Source of the DNA: an uncultured Parabacteroides sp.
Lineage (GTDB): Bacteria > Bacteroidota > Bacteroidia > Bacteroidales > Tannerellaceae
Direction: 5' to 3'
NCBI GenBank assembly: GCA_900552465.1
Contig: URZO01000006.1
Location: 35,591 to 99,590 of the forward strand
Length of the DNA stretch: 64,000 nucleotides
In this document: in pieces, positions 24,759 to 34,005 of the stretch
How positions within the stretch are numbered: the first letter of the stretch is position 1
Layout of the letters: each line of letters begins with the position of its first letter
Notes under the pieces: generated by a model
What the model was told of the DNA's origin: nothing
What the model saw: the letters and a program-made list of their open reading frames with translations, nothing else
The model's database searches: none
Made by a program: the position numbers and the translations under genes

Positions 24759-26465
24759 TTATTTCTCGCAATCATCCTTGTGCAAGCCTTTGCTCAGGCG
24801 CATGGCGCAGAAGTTCGGGCCGCACATCGTACAATATTCGCCATCCGTTACGGCACTGTCTTTATAGTATTGCAGGGCGCGTTCCGGATCGAGCGACAGG
24901 TTGAACTGATCTTTCCAGCGAAACTCGAAGCGAGCTTTGCTCAGAGCATTGTCTCGAACTTGTGCGCCGGGATGTCCCTTTGCCAGGTCGGCTGCATGGG
25001 CGGCAATTTTATAGGCGACAACACCTGTGCGGACATCTTCTTTGTCCGGCAGCCCGAGATGTTCTTTCGGGGTGACATAGCAGATCATCGCCGTCCCGTG
25101 CCAGGCAATCTGGGCGGCTCCGATTGCGGATGTGATGTGGTCGTAACCCGGTGCAATGTCTGTTGTCAACGGGCCTAACGTATAGAACGGGGCGTTATGG
25201 CAGGCATATTGCTGTTCCTTCATGTTCTCCTGGATCTTGTTCATGGGGACGTGGCCCGGTCCTTCGATGATGACCTGCACGAATTGATTCCAGGCTATTT
25301 GAGTCAGTTCACCCATCGTGTGGAGTTCGGCAAACTGGGCGGCATCGTTTGCGTCATAGATGGAACCCGGACGGAGGCCGTCGCCGATTGAAACGGCGAT
25401 GTCATACATTTTCAGGATTTCGCAGATTTCGGCGAAATGGGTATAAAGGAAGTTCTCTTCATTATGAATCTGCATCCATTTAGCCATGATCGAGCCTCCG
25501 CGCGAAACGATACCGGTCAGGCGTGTCTGCGTCAGTTCGACATGCTTTTTCAACAGGCCGGCGTGGATGGTGAAGTAGTCGACGCCTTGTTCGGCCTGTT
25601 CAATCAGTGTGTCCCGGTAAATCTCCCAAGTCAAATCTTCGATCTTTCCGTCCACTTTCTCCAATGCCTGGTAAATAGGAACTGTTCCCATCGGCACGGG
25701 GCAGTTGCGAATGATCCATTCGCGTGTCTCGTGGATGTTGTTGCCGGTTGAAAGATCCATCAGTGTGTCGCCGCCCCATTTGCAACTCCATACGGCCTTT
25801 TCGATCTCTTCGTTGATGCCGGAGGAAAGGGCGGAGTTTCCGATATTCGTGTTGATCTTGACCAGGAACTTCCGGCCGATGATCATCGGTTCGGCTTCCG
25901 GGTGGTTGATGTTGGCCGGGATGATGGCACGTCCGGCAGCGATCTCCTTGCGCACAAATTCGGGCGTGATGTAAGATTTCAGGCCAAGCGCTTCGATCTG
26001 CTGGTTTTCGCGGATCGCCACATATTCCATTTCGGGGGTGATGACACGCCGTTTCGCATAATACATCTGGGTGATGTTCTTTCCTGCCTTGGCACGATAG
26101 GGCAAATGGTGCTTCGGGAAACGGATGGCGTCTAATGACGGGTCTGCCAAACGCTGCCGGCCGTAATCGGAAGTCAGTTCCTCCAGGCGTATAAGGTCTT
26201 TGCGGCCTGCATACCAGGATTCGCGGATACGGGGAATGCCGTTCTGCGTGTTGATCGTGATTTTAGAGTCGGAGTATGGACCGCTGGTGTCATACACGAT
26301 TACGGGATTGTTCTTTTTATGAATCAGTTCTCCGTCTTCACCACGCGTGACGGTATCCAGAATCTTGATCTTGCGCATGCCTACATTTATTTTGTGGATG
26401 CTACCGGGCACATAGATCTTTTCCGATGAAGGATACGTAATGCGTATTCTGTTTTTACTTGCCAT
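24759..26465 (-). CDS. thiC: Phosphomethylpyrimidine synthase ThiC
   Basis: Radical-SAM enzyme that converts aminoimidazole ribotide to HMP phosphate in thiamine synthesis; 568 residues, normal length. The C-terminal iron-sulfur motif C-x2-C-x4-C is present (YCTMCGPNFCAM). Core motifs include RGGSIMAKWMQIHNEENFLY, DGLRPGSIYDANDAAQ and EGPGHVPMNKI. The start at 26465 (MASKNRIR) is chosen because the upstream frame start would overlap thiE. Last gene of the thiD-tenI-thiE-thiC operon, 14 bases after thiE, under the TPP riboswitch at 28674-28759. Confidence 0.97.
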   Translation of the reverse strand: MASKNRIRITYPSSEKIYVPGSIHKINVGMRKIKILDTVTRGEDGELIHKKNNPVIVYDTSGPYSDSKITINTQNGIPRIRESWYAGRKDLIRLEELTSDYGRQRLADPSLDAIRFPKHHLPYRAKAGKNITQMYYAKRRVITPEMEYVAIRENQQIEALGLKSYITPEFVRKEIAAGRAIIPANINHPEAEPMIIGRKFLVKINTNIGNSALSSGINEEIEKAVWSCKWGGDTLMDLSTGNNIHETREWIIRNCPVPMGTVPIYQALEKVDGKIEDLTWEIYRDTLIEQAEQGVDYFTIHAGLLKKHVELTQTRLTGIVSRGGSIMAKWMQIHNEENFLYTHFAEICEILKMYDIAVSIGDGLRPGSIYDANDAAQFAELHTMGELTQIAWNQFVQVIIEGPGHVPMNKIQENMKEQQYACHNAPFYTLGPLTTDIAPGYDHITSAIGAAQIAWHGTAMICYVTPKEHLGLPDKEDVRTGVVAYKIAAHAADLAKGHPGAQVRDNALSKARFEFRWKDQFNLSLDPERALQYYKDSAVTDGEYCTMCGPNFCAMRLSKGLHKDDCEK

Positions 26466-26479
26466 TGTATTGTATGTTT

Positions 26480-27217
26480 TTATATTTCTGAATCGTCTCT
26501 GCAAGGGTCCGGCTTGTGTTTGTTGATCTCCCTGATGAAACGGCGCGTTTCTTCCACCGGATCATCGGCATTTATGATCGCTCCGGAGACGGCAATTCCT
26601 TCTATTCCTGTTTCCATCAAAGGAGCAATGTCTTCGAACTGAATGCCACCGATGGCAAAGATAGGAATTTTGAGACCGGCTTCCCTGTATTGTTCCATGA
26701 TTTTTTGATATCCTTCCAATCCCAATACGGGACTCAGGTTCTTTTTTGTCTCGGTAAAACGGTATGGGCCCAAGCCTACATAGGATGCACCTTCCCGGTC
26801 CGCTTCCAGAATATCTTCAAACGTGTTCGCCGTTGCGCCGACGAGGAAAAGGTCGTCCAATCCTTTTTCCACGATGATCCGCCATGCTTCCGATACCGGC
26901 ATGTCGTTTTTCCCCAGATGGACGCAATGGATACCGGCTTTGATTGCCATTTCCAGGTTATCGTCCAGGCAGCAGCAACAATCGGTGTCGCAGTCGAACA
27001 AGGTGAAGTGCGCAACTTCTTTGGCGACTTCGAGGTTCAGATTGTCTTTCATACGGAGCTGAACCCAACTGCAACCGCCTTTGGTTACCATCTTGATCTC
27101 ATCCAGCTCTGTATATTTTTTTGTACGATGCGTGATGAACATAAGTCGGTTCTGGCCAGTGAAACAAGCGTACCGTCCTCTGCCGGAATAGCTTTCCAAA
27201 TAATTGTCTAAATCCAT
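26480..27217 (-). CDS. thiE: Thiamine-phosphate synthase ThiE
   Basis: TIM-barrel enzyme joining HMP-PP with thiazole phosphate. Recognisable segments are VTKGGCSWVQLRMKDN, KAGIHCVHLGKNDMPVSEA, GASYVGLGPYRFTETKK and IPIFAIGGIQFEDI. At 245 residues it is ~30 longer than usual because of an N-terminal extension (up to RLMFITHRTKKY). The stretch where other ThiE proteins have a hydrophobic strand and an N/D-D motif instead reads DCDTDCCCCLDDN, an unusual run of cysteines. The start overlaps the end of the upstream tenI-like gene by 10 bases. Confidence 0.9.
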   Translation of the reverse strand: MDLDNYLESYSGRGRYACFTGQNRLMFITHRTKKYTELDEIKMVTKGGCSWVQLRMKDNLNLEVAKEVAHFTLFDCDTDCCCCLDDNLEMAIKAGIHCVHLGKNDMPVSEAWRIIVEKGLDDLFLVGATANTFEDILEADREGASYVGLGPYRFTETKKNLSPVLGLEGYQKIMEQYREAGLKIPIFAIGGIQFEDIAPLMETGIEGIAVSGAIINADDPVEETRRFIREINKHKPDPCRDDSEI

Positions 27218-27807
27218 GCTTGTAGTTTTTTATATTGTGTGATAATAAAATCCAGTTTGTCTGTCGATGGATGTTCTCCCCAAAGTGCACCCAGTACGGC
27301 CGCTCCCCCGAAACGTAAAGGACGGAGCAACGGGAGAGTAGTGAGGTCTATGCCGCCAAGGGCGATAACCTTCTCGTTGATGATTCCGGTATCGGATGCC
27401 TGCTGCAATGTTTCCATCGCAAAACCGTTTCCATATCCTTCTTTCGAGATGCTCCGGAAGATAGGACTCAGGAACAGGTAGTCGAGTGTCTGATAGCGTT
27501 CGATTTCTTCGATGGAATGGCAGGAACGGCTGACCGTTCCTTTGAAGCCGGATGGCGCCAGGTTGTTACGCCGATTCAGATGTACGCCTCCAAGATCATA
27601 ATCTGTTGCAAGGGAGAAGCAATCATGGAGTACGATTTTCGGATAGTGCACAGCCGGAATTCGATCCAGCAGTCCGCGCAATTCGTCTATCTTCCCTTCC
27701 GGCTTACGCAGATGGAGAGATTGCATTCCTTCTTCGAAAAGCCGGGTGAGAATGATATTTTCTTCCGGAAAGAAGTCTGGCGTTGTAATTATAATCAGTT
27801 TCTTCAT
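27208..27807 (-). CDS. TenI/ThiE-like thiamine phosphate synthase paralogue
   Basis: 199-residue TIM-barrel protein of the ThiE/TenI family (IIITTPDFFPEENIIL, MQSLHLRKPEGKIDE, YDLGGVHLNRRNNL, YLFLSPIFRSISKEGYG, VIALGGIDLTTL). The SPIF-S-SK pattern fits TenI thiazole tautomerases as well as ThiE. Since a full ThiE follows, TenI is the likelier role (inference). The start at 27807 overlaps the thiD stop by four bases (ATGA). The longer frame up to 27990 only translates thiD in another frame. Confidence 0.8.
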   Translation of the reverse strand: MKKLIIITTPDFFPEENIILTRLFEEGMQSLHLRKPEGKIDELRGLLDRIPAVHYPKIVLHDCFSLATDYDLGGVHLNRRNNLAPSGFKGTVSRSCHSIEEIERYQTLDYLFLSPIFRSISKEGYGNGFAMETLQQASDTGIINEKVIALGGIDLTTLPLLRPLRFGGAAVLGALWGEHPSTDKLDFIITQYKKLQAWI

Positions 27808-28643
27808 CCTTCTATTTTTATAAGCGGAACGGGTGCAAAAAGATGGTTCATAGGTCCGTGTCCGTGTCCGGTTTGCACATCGGCTCCGGCTTCGAGAGCA
27901 GCTGTTATATACTCTTTTGCCAACTTTACGGCATCCGGTAATTCTTTTCCCAAAGCCATATAGGCAGCAATTGCAGAAGACAGCGTGCACCCCGTGCCAT
28001 GTGTATTGTGTGTCTGAACAGTCGGAGTAACCAGTCGGAGAGGAGCTGCATCCTGTGTAAACAGGATATCGGTCCTTTCATTTCCTTCCAGGTGACCGCC
28101 TTTCATCAGAACCGAACGGCATCCCAAGGCTAATAGTTTTTGTGCTGCTTTTTCCATGTCTTCCTCATTCCGTATCGGCATGCCCGACAGGAAAGCCGTC
28201 TCATCTAAATTCGGAGTTACTAACGTGACCCGATGGAACAAATCATTCACTATAATTCGGATTGTATCGTCTTCTATCAGCTTACTGCCGCTTGTCGAAA
28301 TCATTACAGGGTCGAGAATCACCTTTGAAGGCGAGAAACGGTCGATTGCACGGGCTACAATTCCGGCAGCTTTCCGGTTATGCAGCATTCCGATTTTTAC
28401 GGCATCGATCGTTATATCTTCAAATACGGCATTTATCTGTCCTTCCACTATTTCCGGCGAAACAGCTTGTATTCCTCTTACACCCTGTGTATTCTGGGCG
28501 GTAATTGATGTAATCACAGAAGCTCCGAATACGCCTAATGCTGAAAATGTTTTCAGATCTGCCTGTATTCCCGCACCACCGCCGCTGTCTGAGCCGGCAA
28601 TTGTGAGTGCTACCGGATAACGAAACATTGTGTTTGTTTTCAT
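27804..28643 (-). CDS. thiD: HMP kinase / HMP-phosphate kinase ThiD
   Basis: Ribokinase-fold enzyme that phosphorylates HMP and HMP-P; 279 residues. Hallmarks are ALTIAGSDSGGGAGIQADLK, VLDPVMISTSGSKLIEDD, LVTPNLDEAAFL-like LVTPNLDETAFLSG, MKGGHLEG, and the anion-hole motif THGTGCTLSSAIAAYMALG. First gene of the operon, 31 bases downstream of the TPP riboswitch. thiG, thiS, thiH and thiF are not in this locus, so the thiazole branch must be elsewhere or come from salvage. Confidence 0.96.
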   Translation of the reverse strand: MKTNTMFRYPVALTIAGSDSGGGAGIQADLKTFSALGVFGASVITSITAQNTQGVRGIQAVSPEIVEGQINAVFEDITIDAVKIGMLHNRKAAGIVARAIDRFSPSKVILDPVMISTSGSKLIEDDTIRIIVNDLFHRVTLVTPNLDETAFLSGMPIRNEEDMEKAAQKLLALGCRSVLMKGGHLEGNERTDILFTQDAAPLRLVTPTVQTHNTHGTGCTLSSAIAAYMALGKELPDAVKLAKEYITAALEAGADVQTGHGHGPMNHLFAPVPLIKIEG

Positions 28644-28673
28644 TTATATATAAAAAGGAGGGAAAAGCCTTGT

Positions 28674-28759
28674 CTGTTCTTTCCTACGGCGGCATTACCC
28701 GCATCAGGTTCACAGGGTATAATCTCAGCCCGTTTACAGTATGGCACCCCTTTCAACAG
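28674..28759 (-). promoter_or_regulatory. TPP riboswitch (THI element)
   Basis: The conserved core is on the minus strand: GGGGTGCC, GGCTGAGAT, ATACCC, GAACCTGATGCGGGTAATGC and CGTAGGAAAG. The closing P1 arms are CTGTT (plus-strand 28755-28759) and AACAG (28674-28678). It lies just downstream of a -7 element and 31 bases before thiD. The short gap and lack of a terminator suggest control of translation (inference). Confidence 0.97.
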
Positions 28760-28760
28760 G

Positions 28761-28768
28761 CAAAGGTA
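28761..28768 (-). promoter_or_regulatory. -7 element (TACCTTTG) of the thiamine operon
   Basis: TAnnTTTG match immediately upstream of the riboswitch, so transcription would begin at the aptamer's P1 arm. Confidence 0.65.
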
Positions 28769-28835
28769 GAAAGAATTTTTTTCAATTGGAAGATTATGTG
28801 CACGTTTTGGAACACTCTGTGAAAATAAACTGTTA

Positions 28836-28843
28836 TACTTTTG
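28836..28843 (+). promoter_or_regulatory. -7 element (TACTTTTG) for the DUF5686 gene
   Basis: TAnnTTTG match 49 bases before the ATG at 28892; divergent from the thiamine promoter. Confidence 0.5.
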
Positions 28844-28891
28844 CAGCGTTTAATTAGGGATAAAGTAGAAATCTAAGGATAGAAAATTGTG

Positions 28892-31447
28892 ATGGGGAAA
28901 AAGATTGTTTTTTTGCTGGCCTCCTTATTTATGGTATGGGTAGCAAATGGACAGAATACGATAATAAAAGGAATAGTAACCGACTCGATTACGGGAGAAG
29001 GATTGCCTTATGTATCTCTTATATTCAAAGGAACAACGATCGGAACAGCTACTGACGGGGATGGTAATTTTACATTCTCTGCTCCGAATGCGAACCGGAC
29101 CTTGGTTGTTTCTTATCTTGGATATGATACAAAAGAAGTTAATGTTACTCCGGGCAGAACCAATAACCTGAAAATACAATTAGCTCCGAACGGAATTGCG
29201 TTGAACGAAGTTATTATTAAACCGAAAAAGGAGAAATACAGTAAGAAAGAGAATCCGGCCGTGACATTTGTAAAACAGGTGATCGCTTCACGGGAAAGTA
29301 ATGATCCGCGTAATCATGACTTTTTTGAATACGACCAATATGAAAAGATGGTCTTTGCAATGAATGATTTTCAACCTAAGCCTAAAAAGAACGGAAAGCC
29401 GGGTAAGTTTGATTTCCTTGTCGACTTTGTCGATACGCTTGATGTCGGTACGACTATTCTTCCGGTTTCGGAAAGGGAAAAGGTCGAAACGGTATATTAT
29501 CGTAAGGAGCCTAAGTCGGAGAAACGGGTTGTCAAAGGCAGTAAGGCATCCGGTGTGGATGAAATATTTTCCCGCGACGGTATTCAGCAGTTCCTGAATG
29601 AGGTTTTCCGGGAAGTCGATATTTTTAAAAATGATATTCCCTTGTTTCTGCAACGGTTCGTAAGTCCGCTTTCTACAATCGGACCGAACTATTACAAATA
29701 TTATCTGCTCGACACGTTGGATGTAAACGGACAGAAATGTGTGGATCTGGGATTTGTGCCCTTCAACTCGGAGACATTCGGGTTTACCGGTCATCTGTTT
29801 GTCACGCTCGATTCCACATTCTTCGTACAGAAAGCGATTCTCAACGTACCTAAAGATATCAACTTAAACTTCGTCTCGGGTATGACAATCGAACAGACAT
29901 TCGAACGTACGCCGGATAGTACCCGCATTATTACGAAAGACGATATCAATGTCAATTTCAAGTTAAGTGAAAAGTCTAAGGGTATGTATGCCCGGCGCCT
30001 GAATGTTTACAGCAATCATTCGTTTAAGGAGCCGGACGTTGAACAGGCTCAGATATTTAAGGAGAGCGCACCTGTTATTACGCTAAAAGAAGCGTATCGG
30101 CAATCAGATGATTTCTGGGTAAGCAACCGGCCGGAAGAGGCTGTTAAGAAGAACCCCAATTCCGTCGAGAAGTTGATGGCTAAATTCCGCTCCGTTCCGA
30201 TCTTTTACATAACGGAACAGGTCGTATCGATCCTCGTTTCCGGTTATATCCCGACCAATAAGGACCCGTTGAAAAGTAAATTCGAGTTTGGTCCGATGAA
30301 TACGGCGATCAGTGGTAATGCAATTGAAGGGGCCCGCTTCCGTGTGGGGGGGACAACGACGACGGCATTCAGTAAAAACTTGTTCTTTGATGGTTATATG
30401 GCGTATGGGACGAAAGATGAAAAGTTGAAATATGACGCGCTTGTCGAATATTCGTTCAACGACCGCAAGGAATACCGTAAGGAGTTCCCGCTAAATTCGA
30501 TCCGTCTGGAATATATGTACGACATTAACCAGTTGGGACAGCAATATATGTATGCCAGCAAAGATAATATGTTCCTGGCATGGAAACGTCAGAAAGATAC
30601 GCGGGCTACTTATTTGCGGCAAGCCGAGTTGACTTATTACCACGAGCATTATAATGGTTTGGCTTATGGTGCCGTCATTCGTAACCGCCGTGAATATGCT
30701 ACTGAGTATGCTGTTTTTGATCGTATTGGTCCGGATGGAATCATTAGGCCCACTAAGAGTTATGACATGACGGAATTAGAACTTAAATTCCGTTATGCAA
30801 AGGATGAGAAGTTCTATCAGACGCGTAATATCCGTTATCCGATTACTTTCGATGCACTGATCTTCAACTTTAGCCATACAATGGCAAAGAAAGACCTGCT
30901 TGGCTCGTCGTATGACTACCAGCGTACTGAAATCGGCGTACAGAAGCGTTTCTGGTTCTCGGCTTTCGGATATGTCGATCTTATTACTAAAGCGGGAAAA
31001 GTATGGAACAAAGTTCCTTATCCGTTGCTGATCCTGCCGAATGCTAACCTTTCTTATACGATTCAGCCGGAGTCATATACGAATATGAACGCGATGGAGT
31101 TTATCAATGATGAATATGCATCCTGGGATTTGACCTATTACATGAATGGTAATCTGTTGAACCGCATACCGATGATAAAGAAGTTGAAGTGGAGGGAAGT
31201 TTTCTGTTTCCGTGGTTTATGGGGACATCTGACTGAGAAGAACAATCCTATGAGTGGAAGAGAGGGGTTATACCTCTTCCCGGATGATACCTACACATTA
31301 GGGAAAGCTCCTTATATGGAAGCCAGTGTTGGTGTGGAAAACATCTTAAAGTTCCTTCGCCTGGATTATGTCTGGCGTCTGAACTATCGTGATAATCCGG
31401 GTATTCAGACGAAGGGTGTTCGTTTTATGATGCGACTGTCGTTCTGA
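28892..31447 (+). CDS. DUF5686 / CarboxypepD_reg-like outer-membrane protein
   Basis: 851 residues with signal peptide (FLLASLFMVWVANGQ). A CarboxypepD_reg-like plug-type domain follows (about 22-110; IIKGIVTDSITGEGLPYVSL, TDGDGNFTF, VSYLGYDTKEV), then a long DUF5686 region with barrel-like strands to the C-terminal Phe (GVRFMMRLSF). This architecture is common in Bacteroidetes; function unproven. The start is ATG 28892; a GTG one codon earlier is possible. Its stop abuts, tail to tail with no gap, the stop of the Omp85-like gene on the other strand. Both are outer-membrane barrels, and the DUF5686/Omp85 pairing may be functional. Confidence 0.85.
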   Translation: MGKKIVFLLASLFMVWVANGQNTIIKGIVTDSITGEGLPYVSLIFKGTTIGTATDGDGNFTFSAPNANRTLVVSYLGYDTKEVNVTPGRTNNLKIQLAPNGIALNEVIIKPKKEKYSKKENPAVTFVKQVIASRESNDPRNHDFFEYDQYEKMVFAMNDFQPKPKKNGKPGKFDFLVDFVDTLDVGTTILPVSEREKVETVYYRKEPKSEKRVVKGSKASGVDEIFSRDGIQQFLNEVFREVDIFKNDIPLFLQRFVSPLSTIGPNYYKYYLLDTLDVNGQKCVDLGFVPFNSETFGFTGHLFVTLDSTFFVQKAILNVPKDINLNFVSGMTIEQTFERTPDSTRIITKDDINVNFKLSEKSKGMYARRLNVYSNHSFKEPDVEQAQIFKESAPVITLKEAYRQSDDFWVSNRPEEAVKKNPNSVEKLMAKFRSVPIFYITEQVVSILVSGYIPTNKDPLKSKFEFGPMNTAISGNAIEGARFRVGGTTTTAFSKNLFFDGYMAYGTKDEKLKYDALVEYSFNDRKEYRKEFPLNSIRLEYMYDINQLGQQYMYASKDNMFLAWKRQKDTRATYLRQAELTYYHEHYNGLAYGAVIRNRREYATEYAVFDRIGPDGIIRPTKSYDMTELELKFRYAKDEKFYQTRNIRYPITFDALIFNFSHTMAKKDLLGSSYDYQRTEIGVQKRFWFSAFGYVDLITKAGKVWNKVPYPLLILPNANLSYTIQPESYTNMNAMEFINDEYASWDLTYYMNGNLLNRIPMIKKLKWREVFCFRGLWGHLTEKNNPMSGREGLYLFPDDTYTLGKAPYMEASVGVENILKFLRLDYVWRLNYRDNPGIQTKGVRFMMRLSF

Positions 31448-32695
31448 TCAGAATGCTTCCGTCATATTCATATAGACTTGCATACCTGGTTGCCCGGGCT
31501 CTTTACCGATATCCAGCCTGAAGTTTTTTCCCGGCTGCATCTGGAAACGGAGTCCGGCTCCGAAATTGAATTTCCACTTGTCCCAATCAAAAGGAGTTTC
31601 TCCGATTGTTCCGGTCCCGACCCAAGCTACGAAACCGCATTTCGCCCAGAAGTTGCCGCTTTTGTACTTTGCCGGTGAGCCGAACATGTGGCGATATTCG
31701 ACAATTCCGTAAGCCATCGATTTATCCCGGTATTTACCCATGTAATAGCCGCGAAGGTCGAAGGGAGAGCCGAATGTCGGTAACTCCGTAAAAGGAATAT
31801 CTCCCATACCGATTTGGCTTTTGGCAATCCAGGCAAGTGTGCTGCGTGGACGGAATACGTTTTTGAACTGACGATATTCGAGTTCGATGATTTCATAATT
31901 ATAGGCACCTCCAAGATATTTTCCAAACAATTTGATGTTTGTTCCTAACAGCATCCCTCGTGTAGGAGTTGCAACATCATCACGGGTATCATATTGGATG
32001 AGCCCGCCGATACCGACATTGAAATATTTGCTTTTAAATTTCTGGAAATAAGTATCTTCTTCCATTACAGGGTTTATATCCGATGCCCTTGTATAATTCA
32101 GATCGAACAGGCCACCTAAATAGAGATGGGGCCGTACTTCCCAAACAAAACGTGGATATAATTGAAAATAGTTTCGATGGAACTTGGTAGTCGAATCGCC
32201 CCGTTCCAGATTTTCAGCCTCTTCAAATCCTTTGCCATAGTAATGCGAAGGCTCATTTCTATAGCCATAACTTACGTAAATGCGAAAGCGGTTTTCATTG
32301 AAGAAAAACGTCCCTGCACCCGCTACAACAATCGTTCCGTTCAATGAAAGATTCAAGCCTGCGGGCAGAAATGACCGTTGTGAAATGGTGTCTTGCTTAT
32401 TTATCCGGAAACTGGCTAAGACTGCACCTCCTACACCAAATGACGCTTCTGGGGTATAAGACGGTCCACCGAGTACAGACCACCATATATTTTTATGTGC
32501 ACGAATAGAGTCTTTACGCAATTGGCGATAATAACGCTTTAATTGCTTCTCGTTCAATTCCACTCCATCAACGGTAACAATCTCTTTTCTGGACGTGGTG
32601 TCTGTCGCAAAAACATTACGTTGTTCCTGAGCTTTAACTGATAAAGATAGAACAAAAAAGGATATTCCTGCAAATACAAATAGACGTTTAAGCAT
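31448..32695 (-). CDS. Omp85-superfamily outer-membrane barrel (surface antigen D15-like)
   Basis: 415 residues with signal peptide (FAGISFFVLSLSVKAQ). The C-terminal barrel contains the loop-6 motif as LRGYYMGKYRD, the family's VRGF/Y signature, plus YDTRDDVATPTRGMLLG, a usual Omp85 strand-turn. No POTRA domains are evident, only a short charged N-terminal region (VDGVELNEKQLKRYYRQL), so this is a single-barrel member, not BamA. The final residue is Phe. Role unknown; related barrels translocate or insert proteins. Own promoter at 32726-32719. Confidence 0.85.
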   Translation of the reverse strand: MLKRLFVFAGISFFVLSLSVKAQEQRNVFATDTTSRKEIVTVDGVELNEKQLKRYYRQLRKDSIRAHKNIWWSVLGGPSYTPEASFGVGGAVLASFRINKQDTISQRSFLPAGLNLSLNGTIVVAGAGTFFFNENRFRIYVSYGYRNEPSHYYGKGFEEAENLERGDSTTKFHRNYFQLYPRFVWEVRPHLYLGGLFDLNYTRASDINPVMEEDTYFQKFKSKYFNVGIGGLIQYDTRDDVATPTRGMLLGTNIKLFGKYLGGAYNYEIIELEYRQFKNVFRPRSTLAWIAKSQIGMGDIPFTELPTFGSPFDLRGYYMGKYRDKSMAYGIVEYRHMFGSPAKYKSGNFWAKCGFVAWVGTGTIGETPFDWDKWKFNFGAGLRFQMQPGKNFRLDIGKEPGQPGMQVYMNMTEAF

Positions 32696-32718
32696 TGACT
32701 TTTTTAGTTTGTACGTTG

Positions 32719-32726
32719 CAAAAGTA
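32719..32726 (-). promoter_or_regulatory. -7 element (TACTTTTG) for the Omp85-like gene
   Basis: TAnnTTTG match 24 bases before the ATG at 32695. Confidence 0.5.
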
Positions 32727-32746
32727 CAAAAAAAATCAGTTCAAAA

Positions 32747-33958
32747 TCAGATTGGTAATCGGAACCAGAATGTGGATCCTTCACCTTCCTTGGATTCCAC
32801 ACCTATTATTCCTCCGAATTTCTCTACAATCATAGCACAAATAGGAAGCCCAAGCCCTGTTCCCTGGACGAAAGTGTTTAGTTTAACAAAGCGTTCGAAT
32901 ACTTTGTCTTTCTTTTCGGCTGGGATTCCGATTCCGGTATCTTTAACAAAAAAATAGATGTCTTTTTCGGATTTTTCATAGCCGAAGGTAATGCTGCCCT
33001 GTTCTGTAAATTTCATGGCATTGGTCATAAAATTAATCATTACCTGCATGACACGGTTGTGGTCCGTATGAATGATGCATTCCGGTTGCTTTTGTACAAA
33101 TTCAATCTTAACACTGTCCGGTCTCTGATTTTTTAGCTGCATTTGCTGGCAGAGGTCTTCCATCAACAGGTTAATATCCGTATCGGAATATATAAAATCA
33201 AGTGTCCCGGCTTCTATTTTGGACATATCGATGATGTCATTAATCAGTTGGAGCAATAACTCGTTGTTAGTTGTAATTATATGGATGAATTCTTTTTTCT
33301 CGTCGGGATCGTCGGTTTCTGTCAGTAGATTGGAGAAACCGATAATTGCATTTAAAGGCGTACGGATTTCATGACTCATGTTTGCTAAGAAAGCTGATTT
33401 CAGTTGGTTTGCTTCATCCGCTTTCTTTACTTCATAAAGTAAATGTTCGATTCGTTTTTTATCCGAAATATCTTCGAGCTTCATCAAGCCTCCCAACATT
33501 TCGCTTCCGTCGTTCGAATAGACCGGTATGGCACTGATTTCGATAGTTGTATCTCCTTCGGTTATCTCGTGACGAACAGGCTTGCCTTTCTCAACCGTAT
33601 CACTTAATGCACAATGAGGGCAAGGACTCTGACGTCCCATAACTGTTTCATAACATACTTTTCCTGCGATATAGCGTCGTCCTTTAGCAATGTCTTTCAG
33701 ACTGGCTGTTGATTCCCATTGCACAACATAATTTTTATCAACATAAACAAGACCAAAATTAATACTGTTGAGCACCAGGTCCTGTGTCTTGATGACATTT
33801 TCCAGTTTCTCTTTTGCCTGAATCAATTCCTGTTCATATTCTTTTATCTTGGTAATGTCCCAACGGTCCGCTTGTTTTTTCTTGTTTCTGATCCAGGATA
33901 ACAGAAGTGCGATGCAAAGAGCTGTTTCAATAGTCAGTATTAGAACAATAATACTCAT
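32747..33958 (-). CDS. PAS-domain hybrid-less sensor histidine kinase, orphan
   Basis: 403 residues. One N-terminal membrane helix (IIVLILTIETALCIALLLSW), a coiled-coil linker, a PAS domain (about 55-170), HisKA with His196 in ANMSHEIRTPLNAIIGF, and HATPase with N, G1 and G2 boxes (NFMTNAMKFT, DTGIGIP, GTGLGLPIC). The PAS domain carries Cys102, Cys113 and Cys116 (VCY, SPCPHC), a possible metal or redox site. There is no adjacent response regulator and no receiver domain, so the partner is elsewhere. A redox role is inference from the cysteines. Confidence 0.9.
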   Translation of the reverse strand: MSIIVLILTIETALCIALLLSWIRNKKKQADRWDITKIKEYEQELIQAKEKLENVIKTQDLVLNSINFGLVYVDKNYVVQWESTASLKDIAKGRRYIAGKVCYETVMGRQSPCPHCALSDTVEKGKPVRHEITEGDTTIEISAIPVYSNDGSEMLGGLMKLEDISDKKRIEHLLYEVKKADEANQLKSAFLANMSHEIRTPLNAIIGFSNLLTETDDPDEKKEFIHIITTNNELLLQLINDIIDMSKIEAGTLDFIYSDTDINLLMEDLCQQMQLKNQRPDSVKIEFVQKQPECIIHTDHNRVMQVMINFMTNAMKFTEQGSITFGYEKSEKDIYFFVKDTGIGIPAEKKDKVFERFVKLNTFVQGTGLGLPICAMIVEKFGGIIGVESKEGEGSTFWFRLPI

Positions 33959-34005
33959 AGCGTTATTTTAAGTACATTAATTATTTGTTTGAATCCCTTA
34001 ATTCT

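Noticed and set aside
26466..26504. Longer ThiC start at 26504
   Set aside because: It would overlap thiE; the ATG at 26465 follows the thiE stop and starts a normal ThiC N-terminus.
27808..27990. 61-residue N-terminal extension of the TenI-like protein
   Set aside because: The extension is the thiD coding region read in another frame (Arg/Cys-rich, unlike any domain).
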